A stretch of DNA of 64,000 nucleotides from Simmondsia chinensis. Lineage: Eukaryota > Streptophyta > Magnoliopsida > Caryophyllales > Simmondsiaceae. A program made the position numbers and the translations under genes. The stretch spans positions 13,893,578 through 13,957,577 of the forward strand of contig JAGTTD010000025.1 in assembly GCA_018398585.1 (NCBI GenBank), given 5' to 3'. Below the pieces are notes generated by a model, which saw only the letters and a list, made by a program, of their open reading frames with translations, did not search any database and was not told the DNA's origin. Positions 1-10,487 of this stretch are shown one piece after another. Positions within the stretch are counted from its first letter, which is position 1. Each line of letters starts with the position of its first letter.

Positions 1-215
1 ATAATGTTAGGTCTTCAAAAACATTAGGTTACTACCCTTCTCTTTTTCTTTAAAAATTATGTTTTGTTAAAATTTTTGTGTTATACTTTTGTGTTTTTTT
101 TTTTATTGTTATCCTTACCTTTAATTTTCTAGTCCCTTATTTTTACTTTGTATACAAAATTTGATTTTAAAAAGAATTAACTCCTTTTGACCCTCAAATC
201 GAAAAAACTCTTTGA
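1..215 (+). other. AT-rich leader between the (missing) primer site and gag of L1
   Basis: This stretch has T-rich runs and no open frame. The frame used by gag is closed upstream by a TGA at 213-215. It corresponds in position and composition to the leader of L2 at the far right of the window. No primer site or LTR end is visible. Confidence 0.5.
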
Positions 216-1500
216 CTAATCAGGAAAACAAAAAGAAATAAAACCAATAATGTAGGAAATGAGGATGAAAGGACCTTAAATGATTACACTGTACCTACTG
301 TTGGGGGGTTCACTTCCAGCATTCGATGTCCACCAATACAAGCAAATAATTTCGAAATTAAACCCGCTATAATACAAATGATTCAACAAATAGTCCAATT
401 TTGCGATCGACCTAGTGAGGACCTAAACCAGCATATCGCTAACTTCTTGGAGATGTGCGATAGATTTAAACATAATGGTGTTAGTGATGATGGGATTCGC
501 TTAAGGCTGTTTCCTTTCTCACAAAGAGACAAAGCCAAAGCGTGATTAATGTCACTACCACTAGGAACTATAACCACTTGGGATGATTTGACTCAAAAAT
601 TTCTTGCTAAATATTTTTCACCAGCCAAATTAGCTACGATGAGGAATGACATTACCTTGTTTGTGCAATACGATATAGAATCTTCGTATGAGGCATGGGA
701 ATGTTACAAAGAACTTTTAAGAAGGTGCCCACATCATGGTTTGCCAGTTTGGATGCAAGTCCAAACTTTTTACAATGGGTTGACACCTAATACTCAAACG
801 ATGATAGACGTGGCTGCGGAGGATCCCTAAATCACAAAACCCCATTTGAAGCGTGTGAATTGCTAGAACTAATGTCTAGCAATAACTATGCATGGCCAAC
901 TAAACAAAAGAAACTTGCAAGAATATACGAGCTGGATGCAATAACAAAGTCAACTGCCCAGGTTTCAATGCTTCTAAAATAGATGAACATGAATGTGAAT
1001 GCCATAAATTCTCTTGTACTAACGTGTGAATTTTGTGCAGGGAATCATCCTAGCATAGAATGCCAAACAGGAAATCCTTTTGCCCAATCAACCCATGAAC
1101 AAGGGAATTTTGTTTCAAATTTTTAAAAAAATAATCCCTACTCCAATACATATAATCTCGGGTGGAGAAACCATCCAAATTTTTCGCGGAATAATCAAGG
1201 GATACAAAAATAACCTTTTTAGCCCCCTGAAAGAAAGACTGATCTGGAGAACTTGTTTAGTAAGTTTATGCAAGATGCTAGAAGTTTCATGCAAAACACT
1301 GAAGGAACTCTTCGAAATCAACAAACCTTGATTCGCAATTAGGAAGCGACCATTACAAACCTTGAGACCCAAATTGGGCAAATTTTAAATCACCTTTATG
1401 AAAGATCTCAAGGTTCTTTACATAGTACCACTTGTATTAACCCACGAGAGCAAGTAAAAGCAATAGAATTACGAAGTGGGAAATTTTTGAAACCACCAAC
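216..1500 (+). pseudogene. L1 gag (capsid/nucleocapsid), broken
   Basis: Gag would package the element RNA into cytoplasmic particles. One frame is open from 216 and reads through the capsid core (ANNFEIKPAIIQ, EDLNQHIANFLEMCDRF, LRLFPFSQRDKAKA) to a TGA at 543-545, where the family usually has Trp. The same frame continues (MSLPLGTITTWDDLTQKFL) to a stop at 828-830. A frameshift just before that stop moves the rest into another frame, which carries a CCHC zinc knuckle (CEFCAGNHPSIEC) at about 1025-1063. No convincing start codon was found; the first in-frame ATG, at 378, lies inside the conserved core, so the natural start is probably lost or upstream. Typical Athila Gag domain content, inactive copy. 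Confidence 0.85.
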
Positions 1501-1566
1501 TCAGGTAGACCAAAACATGCCAATTGAACAACCCATGATTGACAATCCACTTATGCAAATCAGGAA

Positions 1567-2235
1567 TTGGAAAATGAGGAAGAGACAAAAGCCCAAGAAG
1601 AAAATGAACCACAAAGTGCTAAACCTCAACCCTACAAACCAAAAGTCCCCTTTCCTCAACGTTTGAAAAAGACAAAAGTGGACGAACAATTTGCAAAATT
1701 TTTTAAAATTTTCAAAAAGTTACACATTAATGTCCCTTTTGCAGACATGTTAGAACAGATGCCCAAATATGCCAAATTTATGAAAGAAATCCTGTCTAAG
1801 AAAAGGAAGTTGGGAGAGTTCGAAATGGTAGCACTTACTGAAGAATGCAGTGCCATACTGCAAAAGAAGTTGCCTCCCAAGCTAAAATATTTATGGAGTT
1901 TCACGATACCTTGCACCATTGGCTCCATTAAGTTTGATAAGGTTTTGTGAGAATTAGGTGCAAGTATAAATTTAATGCCTCTCTCTGCTTTCAGGAAGCT
2001 TGGATCAGGGGAAGTGAAGCCCACCACTGTATCTCTCCAACTTGGGGACAGATCAATCAAGTATCCTAGAGGTGTAATTAAAGACGTCCTTGTGAAGGTT
2101 GATAAATTCATCTTCCCGGCAGACTTTGTAGTGCCTGATATGGAAGAGGATCGTGAGGTACCTATTATTCTTGGCTGACCCTTCTTTACTACAGGAAGAC
2201 CCCTGATTGATGTTCAACAAGGAAAGCTGATCCTA
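1567..2235 (+). pseudogene. L1 aspartic protease region, broken
   Basis: The segment 1567-1950 (KVPFPQRLKKTKVDEQFAKF, DMLEQMPKYAKFMKEILS) is the linker typical between Athila Gag and protease. It leads into the retropepsin fold: TIPCTIGSIKFDKVL, then a TGA at 1948-1950, then ELGASINLMPLSAFRKLG. The active-site triad expected in this lineage is D-L-G; here the Asp is Glu (ELG), and the stop immediately precedes it. The frame then continues to PIILG at 2178, where another stop interrupts the flap and C-terminal part (GRPLIDVQQGKLIL follows). The enzyme would cleave Gag-Pol, but this copy lacks the catalytic Asp. Confidence 0.82.
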
Positions 2236-2485
2236 AATACAAGATGAACAGGTAACCTTTAACGTCTTTAATGCCATTCAATTTTCCTCTAACATGGATT
2301 CTTGTTTTGAGATTGATATTGTAGATGAGTTGGTCACTGAGACATTCAGGGACACATTCTCTAAGTTACCTCTTGAAGCGTGTCTAACAAAGTCAGGGAC
2401 CATAAACACGGAAGACGAGTTAATAAGGGAATGTCCCTAATGCCCTAAAAGTTGCGAACCATTTGATTCGCACCGTAAAAAAAGA

Positions 2486-3680
2486 GTGGAAGACATTCGA
2501 GCAATTGAAATTCAGCAGAGAATGGAAGAAGAAGAACTATCGAACTTAGAGCTCAAGCCATTGCCACCACCACATCTCAAATATGCCCATTTTGGTAATT
2601 CTAACCCTTATCATGTTATTACTAATGCCTCATTGAGTAATATTGAACAGGAACAGTTGCTTAGGGTTCTTAGAGAGCATAGAAGAACAATCGGATGGAC
2701 CCTTTCGGATATCAAGGGAATTACCCCTTGCATATGCATGCAAAAAATCCTCATGGAGGATAGCTTCAAACCCTCTATGCAACCTCAGCGGCGGTTAAAC
2801 TCTGCCATCCAAGAGGTAGTAAGAAAAGAAGTTGTCAAATTATTAGATGTCGGGATCATCTATCCCATATTTGATAGCCCATGGGTTAGCCCAGTGCAAG
2901 TAGTTCCGAAAAAGGGGGGATAACTGTAGTAGAAAATGAGAATAATGAGCTCATCCCTGTCAGGACTGCCACCGAGTGGAGAGTTTGCATAGATTATCGA
3001 AAACTTAATGATGCCACCCGCAAGGACCACTTCCCCTCACCATTCATTGATTAAATGTTAGAAAAACTGGCGGATTATTCGTATTACTGTTTTCTGCGTG
3101 GATATTCAGGCTACAATCAAATTGCCATAGCCCCGGAAGATCATGAAAAGACCACTTTCATTTGTCCTTATGGTACATTTTCCTATAGAAGAATGCCTTT
3201 TGGGTTATGCAATGCCCCTGCGACTTTACAAAGATGTATGATGGCAATCTTTAGTGATATGGTGAAAATTTTCAGAGAGGTGTTTATGGATGATTTTTCA
3301 GTCTTTGGAACCTTGTTTGATGATTGTTTAGCTAACCTCTCTATGGTTTTGCAAAGATGCACTGACACTAATCTTTTCTTGAATTAGGAGAAATGTCATT
3401 TTATGGAACAAGAAGGGTTAGTGTTAGGGCATATGATTTCGAAAAGAGAAATTGAGGTTGATAGAACAAAAACTGAAGTGATAGAACGATTACCAACCCC
3501 AACCAATGTCAAGGGCATTCGGAGTTTCTTAGGACGTGCAGGTTTCTACAGAAGGTTCATTAAGGACTTCCCTAAGATCACTAAGCCTCTTTGCAATTTA
3601 TTGATGAAAGATGTCCCTTTTAACTTTGATAGTGACTGCAAGCATATCTTTGAAACCTTGAAGAAGAAACTAGTGTCAAC
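2486..3680 (+). pseudogene. L1 reverse transcriptase, broken
   Basis: The N-terminal part (ELKPLPPPHLKYAHFG, YPIFDSPWVSPVQVVPKKGG) ends at a stop at 2921-2923 caused by a one-base shift. The next frame reads WRVCIDYRKLNDATRKDHF and then, after a TAA at 3052-3054, MLEKLADYSYYCFLRGYSGYN. The first catalytic Asp (FLDGYSG in the family) is replaced by Arg (cgt, 3097-3099). The FMDD box is intact at about 3283-3294. Another stop at 3385-3387 interrupts the segment before [15 protein letters not shown]. The thumb/connection ([18 protein letters not shown]) is intact. The domain order and motifs are diagnostic of Ty3/gypsy RT; the missing Asp and the stops make it inactive. Confidence 0.9.
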
Positions 3681-3689
3681 GCCAATAAT

Positions 3690-4090
3690 TGTTGCACCTG
3701 ACAGGACTTTACACTTCGAACATATGTGCGACGCTAGTGATTATGCTGGAGGGGCTGTGCTAGGACAAAGAATGAACATAAATTTTCATGTAATTTACTA
3801 TGCTAGTAAAACTTTGACAGATGCACAGATTAACTATGCTACTACCAAGAAAGAGTTACTAGCTGTAGTATTTGCATTTGATAAATTTCGTTCCTACTTG
3901 CTCAATTCAAAGGTAATTGTTTACACCGACCATTCTGCTCTGAAATACCTTTTTGCCAAACAGGATGTAAAACCAAGACTAATTAGATGGATTCTCTTGC
4001 TTCTAAAATTTGATTTCGAAATTCGGGATAAAAAGGGAACAAAAAATGTTGTGGCATATCATCTGTCACATCTCGAACGAGAGGACGAAG
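3690..4090 (+). pseudogene. L1 RNase H domain
   Basis: This domain would degrade RNA in RNA-DNA hybrids during reverse transcription. It lies in the long uninterrupted frame 3403-4989, directly after the RT connection, with [34 protein letters not shown] and [20 protein letters not shown]. These contain the usual D, E and D catalytic residues. Only one RNase H is present, unlike in the Tat elements further right. The domain itself looks intact, but it belongs to a dead polyprotein. Confidence 0.85.
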
Positions 4091-4129
4091 GTCCCTCTAT
4101 CAACAAAAAATTCTCGGATGAAGTTCTTA

Positions 4130-5425
4130 TGGTGGTAAGAAAGAATCCTAATTGTCTATGGTACGCTGACATTATTAACTATCTGGTTGCACAGGAATTG
4201 CCCAAGGACATAACTTATCAACAAAAGAAGACGCTCTTTGCTGACTTGAAGCACTATTTCTGGGAAGAACCATTCTTGTATAAGCATTGTGTAGACCAAA
4301 TTATCAGAAGATGTGTACGTAAGGAGGAAATGGAGAACATTTTGCGCCACTGTCACTCTCTTGAAACTGGTGGCCATCATGGTGGGACAAAAACTATAGC
4401 TAAGGTTTTACAACCTGGGTTTTATTGGCCTAAACTCTTTAAAGATGCTTTTAAATTTGTTAGTAAATGTGCTCGATATCAAAGGACAGGTAACATCTCC
4501 AAGAAACATGAAATGCCCCTAAATAACATTTTGGTTGTTGAATTATTTGATGTTTGGGGGGTTGATTTCATGGGTCCTTTCCCCTCATCCTTTTCTAACA
4601 GATTTATTTTGGTTGATGTAGATTATGTGTCAAAATGGGTTGAAGCAGCTGCTTTTCCAACCAATGATGCTAGAGTTGTAGTAAACTTTGTTAGAAAAAA
4701 CATCATTTCTTGGTTCAGAACACCTAAAGCAATTATAAGTGATAGCGGAAAACATTTTCGTGACCGCCAACTTAAAGCTTTATTAAGCAAGTATGGAGTT
4801 ACGCACTATGTGGGTGCTTCATACCATCCTCAAACAAGGGGACAAGTGGAAATTTCAAACCGAGAATTGAAAGTTGTTCTTGAAAAAATAATTAGTGCCG
4901 CTAGAAAGGATAGGCCAAAAAAATTAGATGACGCACTTTGGGCATATAGAACAGCATTCAAAACACCTATTAGAATGTCTCCATATTAACTAGTTTATGG
5001 CAAGGCATGTCATTTACCAGTAGAATTGGAACACAAAGTATCCTGGGCCATGAAAACCTTAAACTTCAATTTAGCAGCGGTGGGCGAAAAGAAGTTGCTC
5101 CAAATCAACAGATGGATGAGTTCAGAAATGAGGCTTATGAAAATGCTTGAATTTACAAAGACCGAACCAAAAAATGGCTTGACAAGGACATTCTGAACAA
5201 AGAGTTTGTAGTGGGACAAAAAGTTCTATTGTTTAACTCCCGCTTACGACTTTTCCCAGGAAAGCTGCGCTCTCGATAGTCGGGACCCTTGATTGTAACC
5301 CGCGTTTTTCCATATGGCACAGTTGAGATTCAGGATGAGAAAAAGGGTACTTGTAAGGTCAACGGGCAAAGACTGAAACCTTACATTGATCGAGCCTCAA
5401 AAAACTTTCGTTCATCTTAACAATG
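4130..5425 (+). pseudogene. L1 integrase, broken C-terminus
   Basis: The zinc-binding region reads [19 protein letters not shown] followed by CARYQRTGN. The family has C-X2-C at the second pair (CDRCQRTGN type), so the last zinc Cys is Tyr here (about 4478). The catalytic core keeps the first Asp (WGVDFMGPF), the second Asp (ISDSGKHF) and the Glu (RGQVEISN). The frame ends at a stop at 4987-4989 (MSPY then stop). The remainder ([16 protein letters not shown]) continues in the same frame for about 175 bases and then breaks into several frames up to about 5420. Integrase would insert the cDNA; this copy is unlikely to work. Confidence 0.87.
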
Positions 5426-7016
5426 TCGAATAGGCCACTCAGAAAGTCAAGCTAACGACTATAACTAAAAGCGCTTCTTGGGAGGCAATCCAAGTGTTTA
5501 TATCCTTACTTATCTATTTTTTGTCCTTTCATTATTTTCATTTAACTCATGTTTGTGTAAATTTTGTTTGAACAGGTATTTTGAAACAAGTTTGGGGGTA
5601 GCACGATATCCGCATGCACTATCATCAAGCAATCCTCAAACCTGGGAAGTACCTCTCGCCTCACTTAATTCTTGTAGTTCTTTGAAAATTAAGAACAATG
5701 TTAACTCTAAACTTGGGAGTGGGAAAATCAATTTTTAAGGTTTTGAAACAAAAATTGTTTCAAAAAGTTTTCTTGTTTTATGTTTTAGAGTCGGCTTTGG
5801 TGCCTCTCAGAGTTCGGAGCCTTTGCATGGGGATGTAAATAGTGTCAGCCAACAAAAATATTGTATGTTTCCTACAGTTTTTATCATTAATCTTTCAAAA
5901 AAATTCATATAAAAAAAAAAAAAGAAAGAAAGAACTTATCATCATGGTTTTTAGGCCATTTTTCTACTCTTTTTTGCTCATTTACTTTAATTAGATTTGA
6001 ATAACCTGATAATCAATTATTTTTGTGTTCTACTTGCAAAACAAGATCTAATCTAAAGGCACTATCTTGATAAAACCATGGTATTTGACTTCAATAGTTA
6101 GCATGGCTGTTTTACTTTTCTTTCTGATTAAAAGATGCTCAAATTTGAATAGATTGCATATAGAGTATCATTTAGATAATAGATTTTGAAGAGTTATGCC
6201 TAAACCTAAATAAAAGAAAAATATGATAGAGTGAGTGAATTACTAAGCACCGCTATCTTCTGGATATGTGCTATGGTGTGATGGTTTCGTGCCATAGTAC
6301 CTCGAGCAAATAGATCCGTAGGGGTGTTTCAACACATGGTACCCTGGGCCAACTGGAATGGGAGTTGCCGCATTGAAGGCTCGCTACATGGGGTGCTTAG
6401 AAAGCTAACAAGGAACCAAGCACCGAAAAAAGGGGTGGGGGAGAAAACATATCTAGCACCGCTATCCCACATAAATAAGATATGTAGTTAATAGGGCATC
6501 TCAGTGATGGCTTCTCTTACTTATGGGTCATCGCTCAGGAGTCGGAGCTTGATTCTCACTGAAGATATACTCAGGAGGTCATAATATAGGCATCTCAATG
6601 GTGGCTTCTCTTACTTATGGATCATCACCCAGGAGTCGGAGCTTGATTCTCACTGTAGATATGCTTATATTGACTTGAGTAAATAAATTCCTCCAAAGAA
6701 AAAAAAAATTGTGCAAAAACTTGATAAATCTTGTTATGGGTAGTATAATTTTTGTTCTCTATTCGGTTTGAATATCCTAAGATTAGAAAAAACGGATAAA
6801 CTAAATTTGCTTAGCCAACTTTTGAATTCAATTACCTAGGTAATTGACAGATTTTTCCTTGGTAAAGATCATTTTGCCTTTAGAACCCTAAACTTTGAGC
6901 CTTAGTTATTTCTTCTCTAATAAGGAGTATACCTGTTTTGACTTGTGGTAAAATTCTTAAAAAGTATGAGATCCTGTGCCGTAATGTTTAGCCTCGCTCG
7001 AGGACGAGCAAGATTT
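5426..7016 (+). other. L1 3' untranslated region
   Basis: This is 1.6 kb of non-coding sequence between integrase and the polypurine tract. It starts with a segment (AAGTCAAGCTAACGACTATA, then GGGAGGCAATCCAAGTG) that also occurs, diverged, in L3 near 18150-18060 and in L2 near 62760-62700, both on the minus strand, so it is a conserved part of this element family. An A-rich run lies at 5910-5935. A pair of tandem repeats with tRNA-like features lies at 6495-6675 and has its own entry. No open frame of convincing length was found. Confidence 0.7.
6495..6675 (+). repeat. Two tandem ~95-bp units, tRNA-like, in Athila 3' region
   Basis: Unit 1 starts at 6495 and unit 2 at 6590; both begin GCATCTCA(A/G)TG(A/G)TGGC and contain GAGTCGGAGCTTGATTCTCA. 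The second motif resembles a tRNA T-arm or pol III B box, and the TCAGTGATGG about 37 bases upstream resembles an A box. A related unit lies at 8777-8857 in L4, preceded by the end of another unit (8719-8776). This could be a captured tRNA-like or SINE-head sequence that was duplicated. The duplication is directly visible; the tRNA origin is an inference. Confidence 0.55.
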
Positions 7017-7032
7017 AAGTTTGGGGGTATTT
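7017..7032 (+). other. L1 polypurine tract
   Basis: The purine-rich run (AAGTTTGGGGGTATTT) lies immediately before the TG of the 3' LTR and would prime plus-strand DNA. L2 has the same element in reverse at 61800-61815. Confidence 0.7.
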
Positions 7033-8368
7033 TGATAAGTCTAATTTAGTATACAATTATTTGTATCATTTTAATATATTTTTAACCATTTTTGCATCAA
7101 ACCTCTATCACTTTTGCCCGGTTTTGACCACTTTGAACTATTTTGCTATTTTCTTGTAAAAACACTCATTTTATATTAAATCTTGCTAGGTTTTATCATT
7201 AACATCAACAATTAAATGCAAGATACATCAAATTAAAGCATTAAAATAGCAAAATCAACCCAAAATACATGGCTCATACATGAACCTACATAAAATTACA
7301 ATTTTATGCAAACAAATTGCAATGGGTGGTGGAAAAGAAGAAAAAAAGATAAAAAATGAAGAACTTGGAAAGTTGAAGATGAACTGCACCATTTAGCAAA
7401 TGGGAAGCAAGTTTGATGTAATTTTTTGCATAGTTTATTTCCCCTTCAAGCACTTTAAATAGGGGGTGTTTTAGAGTGTTTGGATCATCCTTCATCAAAC
7501 AAAAACTTCATAAAAAGTGTAGAAGAAGTAGAAGAAAAATGGGTGAAGGAAGAACAAGAAGGAGGAAAGAAAGTTTGGTTTGTAATTTTGTATTTTTAAG
7601 TTCTGTCTATCCTTTTTCTTTAAGTTCATTAATTTTGTGTTAGTAATGCTTTATATTAACTTTATCATGAGCTAATTTTGCTATTCCAAGACTACGATAT
7701 AGCCTAAGTTGTACTATACGCTTGTTTCGAATTCAACGTATTCATTGTTTTGTCAGTGCGTTGTTGAAGTATTTATCATTGTTCTTTAAGAGTTTTAAAT
7801 GCTTGATCACCATTTAAAGTCTATAATGACTCGTAATGAGTCCGAGAGGAGATTTATGATGAGTGCTAAGGTGATAAGCACCACAAATTGAGCGAATGCT
7901 CGAGAGAGATTAACACGATTTGTGTGGTTTTTAAGAGAAAATCATAGAGCTTTAAAAGCCATTTTCTTATTTAAATTCATGCACAAGAGTGATGAGTTAA
8001 TATGTAAAAGAGCATGCTAAATGTTGCTCGAGGGAGAATATTCAATAAATTAGGGTTTTCAACCATCAACACGTAATAACAACTTGAATAACGAGAATGT
8101 AAAGGTGTATTGATGCAACTCGGTGAAATTAGATGCCTTGGATATTATTAAATCATAAAAACTTCATAAAATTAGTTAACATATTTGTTTCTTTTTAGAT
8201 TATTTTATTTCATATCAACATCTCAATCTTTCGGTTATTCAAATAGCATCATAGCTACTAATCTTGGTACTCATTCAATAACAATCCTCGTGAGACGATA
8301 CTCTACTTATTTCTTTATTACTTGATACGGCTAGTGCAATTGCTAATGCATACGGAAAGTAAGCATCA
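7033..8368 (+). repeat. L1 3' LTR
   Basis: The LTR starts TGATAAGTCTAATTTAG and ends AAGCATCA, about 1336 bp. The same start is found in L2 (reverse, 61799) and, with small changes, in L3 (20305) and L4 (9256). The end matches the L3 LTR end (CGCATCA), which is followed there by a primer site and so fixes the boundary. The interior has no coding sequence. Confidence 0.85.
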
Positions 8369-8718
8369 CATTTTATTTAATTACATATATTTAGCATTAT
8401 TAATAATTGTGATGGATGGTATTTCTATCTTATATTATTCATCAATGAATTATAATAATTTTTGTACAAAACGAATTTGCATTTTTTTAATTTTACATAT
8501 TGTTTAAAAAAAAGGGAGGGAGGAGAGGGGGGGGGGGGGGGGGGGGGGATCAGGCCAACCTAGGCCTGGATCAGGCTGGGCCCTCAAGGTCGGGACCCAG
8601 GCCTGGTCCGGCTTGGCTAGGTCCCCCAATCGGGCCCGACCTGGCCCGGCCCCCAACATTAGCGGGTCTAGCGGGCCCAAGCCCGGGCCTTACCTAGCCC
8701 GGCCCGTGGCCACCTCTG
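8369..8718. mobile_element. Terminal fragment of a hAT DNA transposon
   Basis: The fragment consists of an AT-rich interior (8369-8510) very similar to the subterminal part of the complete hAT at 38480-38640, a G-run at 8527-8548, then a GC-rich segment full of GGCC/GGGCC motifs. It ends GTGGCCACCTCTG; the reverse complement CAGAGGTGGCCAC is a typical plant hAT terminal inverted repeat. The other end and any transposase are missing, because the left side is cut by the L1 LTR. No open frame codes for a transposase here. Confidence 0.75.
8527..8548. repeat. Homopolymer G run (22 bases)
   Basis: Twenty-two consecutive G residues at the start of the GC-rich hAT end. The length could be unstable or affected by sequencing error. 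Confidence 0.9.
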
Positions 8719-10004
8719 GCCCAAAGGTTAGAAATTTGATTCTCGCTGAAGATATACTCACGTGGTCATATTGAGAGCGTCTTAGTGGTGGCTTCCCTTA
8801 CCCTTGCGATCATCGCCCAGGGATTAGGAGTTTGATTCTCACTAAAGATGTACTCATGGGCCAGGGCTGACTCGAATAGATTAGTCCCTCTTAAATAAAT
8901 AAATGAAGAGAAAATTTTTTGAATAAATTTTAGTCTTGGGTATGCCTGACAAGTCTTGTTATGAATAGCATAATTTTTGTCGTCCATACGGTTTGAATTC
9001 CTTGAGATTAGAAAGAACGGATAAACTTAATTTTCTTAGCCAACATTTGAATTCAATCACCAAGGTGACTAATGGGTTTTTCCTTAGAAATGTTGTTTTG
9101 TCTTTAGGACCTTAAAGTTTTAACCTCGGTCATCCTTTTCTAATAGAAGTAGTCTTTCTTCGAATTACGTTAAAAATTCTTAAAAAGCATGAGATCCCGT
9201 GCTTTCATGATTAACCTTGCTTGAGGACGAATAAGATTTGAGTCTGAGGGTAACTTGATATGTCTAATTTAGTATATATTGATTCATATCATTTAGACTC
9301 ATTTTCTAATCATTTTACATCAAATGTTCATCTTTTTTCCTCGCTTTTGCTCTATTTCGCTCCTATCGTTATTTCCTTGCAAACAAAATCTCATTTTATA
9401 CTAATTCTTGCTAGGCATTATCATCAACATCAACAAGTAAATGTAAGATACATCAAAACAAAGCAAAAAAAAAAAAAAAAAAAAAAGGGCCAAACACACA
9501 AAAAGCTCACGATTTAGCAAGGAAACACAACTTGTTACAACTTGCAGAAATGGGCAGCCAAATGAGCAAATCAAGTGCAAGAACTTCTTCAAAACTTCAT
9601 GACCACATCCAATCTAAAAGAAAAGCTGAATTTGGGGTTGCAAAAAGAAGAAAAAATGAAGAGAGAAGCAAGTTGTAAGCAAGTTGCAAAGAAAGGTGGC
9701 AAAAGTACCAAATGAGAATGAAGCTTGTGAATTTTTTTATTTCTTAAATTCCTAACCTCATATAATATTAATAGGGATGTTGGGGAAGTGTTCAGCCATC
9801 AATTCATTCAAAAAAAAAAAAAAAAAAATCAATCCAAACGAGGAAAAAATAGAAAAATTTAGATAGAAGAGGAAGGGATAGAAAAGAAATAGTTTGGTTT
9901 GTAATTTTTCAATTTTAAGTTCTTTTGTTTCCTTTTCTTCTTTAATTTTATGGATTTTGTCTTAGTTCTTTTTTGTTCTTTTCTATCCTTTTAGAGCGGT
10001 TAAA
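8719..10004 (+). mobile_element. Athila copy L4: 3' region and truncated 3' LTR
   Basis: Bases 8719-9255 align with the last 560 bases of the L1 3' region, including the tRNA-like unit at 8777-8857 and the segment before the polypurine tract (CTTGAGGACGAATAAGATTTG). An LTR then starts at 9256 (TGATATGTCTAATTTAGTA) and resembles the L1 LTR up to about 9985-10004, where the similarity stops, so roughly the last 500 bases of the LTR are absent. The hAT end at 8369-8718 sits inside the first tRNA-like unit of L4, so the hAT inserted into L4. Confidence 0.7.
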
Positions 10005-10384
10005 AGTCATGCTCAGTGTTCCAATCTTATTGAAAAAACCAACATAATACTCTTTGATGCCTATCCATATAACTAAGAAAAGTCATCAAAAGTATCATAT
10101 TATGATCTTATCAGACAAACCAAAATAACGAACATAGTTTGACAACATGTCACTAGTTTGATCTAAATCTTTCCGAGGTTCAATCTTATTGACCACTTAA
10201 TCCAAACCTGACATGCCATCTTGGACAATGTCCATCTCATGGAACGTTTTAGAAAAGCAATCACACGTATGTTTGACTCGTAAAACATAATCACACAACA
10301 AATAAATAAGATAATTTTATTTATTTAATGTTTAAAAAACTAACTAATTGAGTTTTTCTAGGACATCTATTTCAACTGTATTTA
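10005..10384. other. Unassigned non-coding stretch between L4 and X
   Basis: This is AT-rich sequence with short CAATCTTATTGA-like repeats (about 10021 and 10180) and no open frame. It occupies the position where the 5' LTR of X should end, but I see no similarity to the X/Z LTRs at 48264-49578 or 55490-56855. It may be a very diverged LTR or filler DNA. Confidence 0.3.
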
Positions 10385-10400
10385 CAGCGACCACATCGCA
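10385..10400 (+). other. Candidate primer binding site of X
   Basis: CAGCGACCACATCGCA resembles the sequences after the LTRs of Z (TGGCGAGCACACACAC at 49585) and after 56857 (TGGAGACCACGCACAC), and in reverse after the W LTR (57853-57866). The TGGCGAC-type start is common in Tat/Ogre elements. No recognisable LTR precedes it here. Confidence 0.4.
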
Positions 10401-10487
10401 CTAATTAGCAAACAAATATAGAAAACACAGATTTTCACAACCACTGTGGGAGACTTAACACAAGCCTTAAGTGTCTTCAACCCCGTC

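Larger units (their letters stand above)
1..8368 (+). mobile_element. Athila-type Ty3/gypsy LTR retrotransposon L1 (5' end outside window)
   Basis: This is a degenerate copy of the Athila lineage, read left to right: AT-rich leader, gag, protease, RT, RNase H, integrase, a 1.6-kb non-coding 3' region, a polypurine tract and the 3' LTR. The domain order (integrase after RT/RNase H) is that of Ty3/gypsy. The gag has the Athila-like motif LRLFPFSQRDKAKA, and the 3' region shares long similarity with L2, L3 and L4 in this window. L3 carries a tRNA-Asp-like primer site, the hallmark of Athila. The coding part is broken by several stops and at least two frameshifts, so it cannot be autonomous. The 5' LTR lies upstream of base 1 or is lost. 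The 3' LTR abuts the inside of a hAT element, which suggests that L1 inserted into that transposon. Confidence 0.9.

Noticed and set aside
5478..5738. 86-codon frame after L1 integrase as an env-like gene
   Set aside because: Too short, not preserved in L2 or L3, and it overlaps the conserved non-coding post-integrase motif.
8527..8548. G-run as a possible polypurine tract of a retrotransposon
   Set aside because: No LTR follows; the flanks match the subterminal region of the hAT instead.
8500..8697. Gly/Pro-rich open frame over the hAT end
   Set aside because: It is translation of a G-run and GGCC repeats in a terminal region; no start context or domain.
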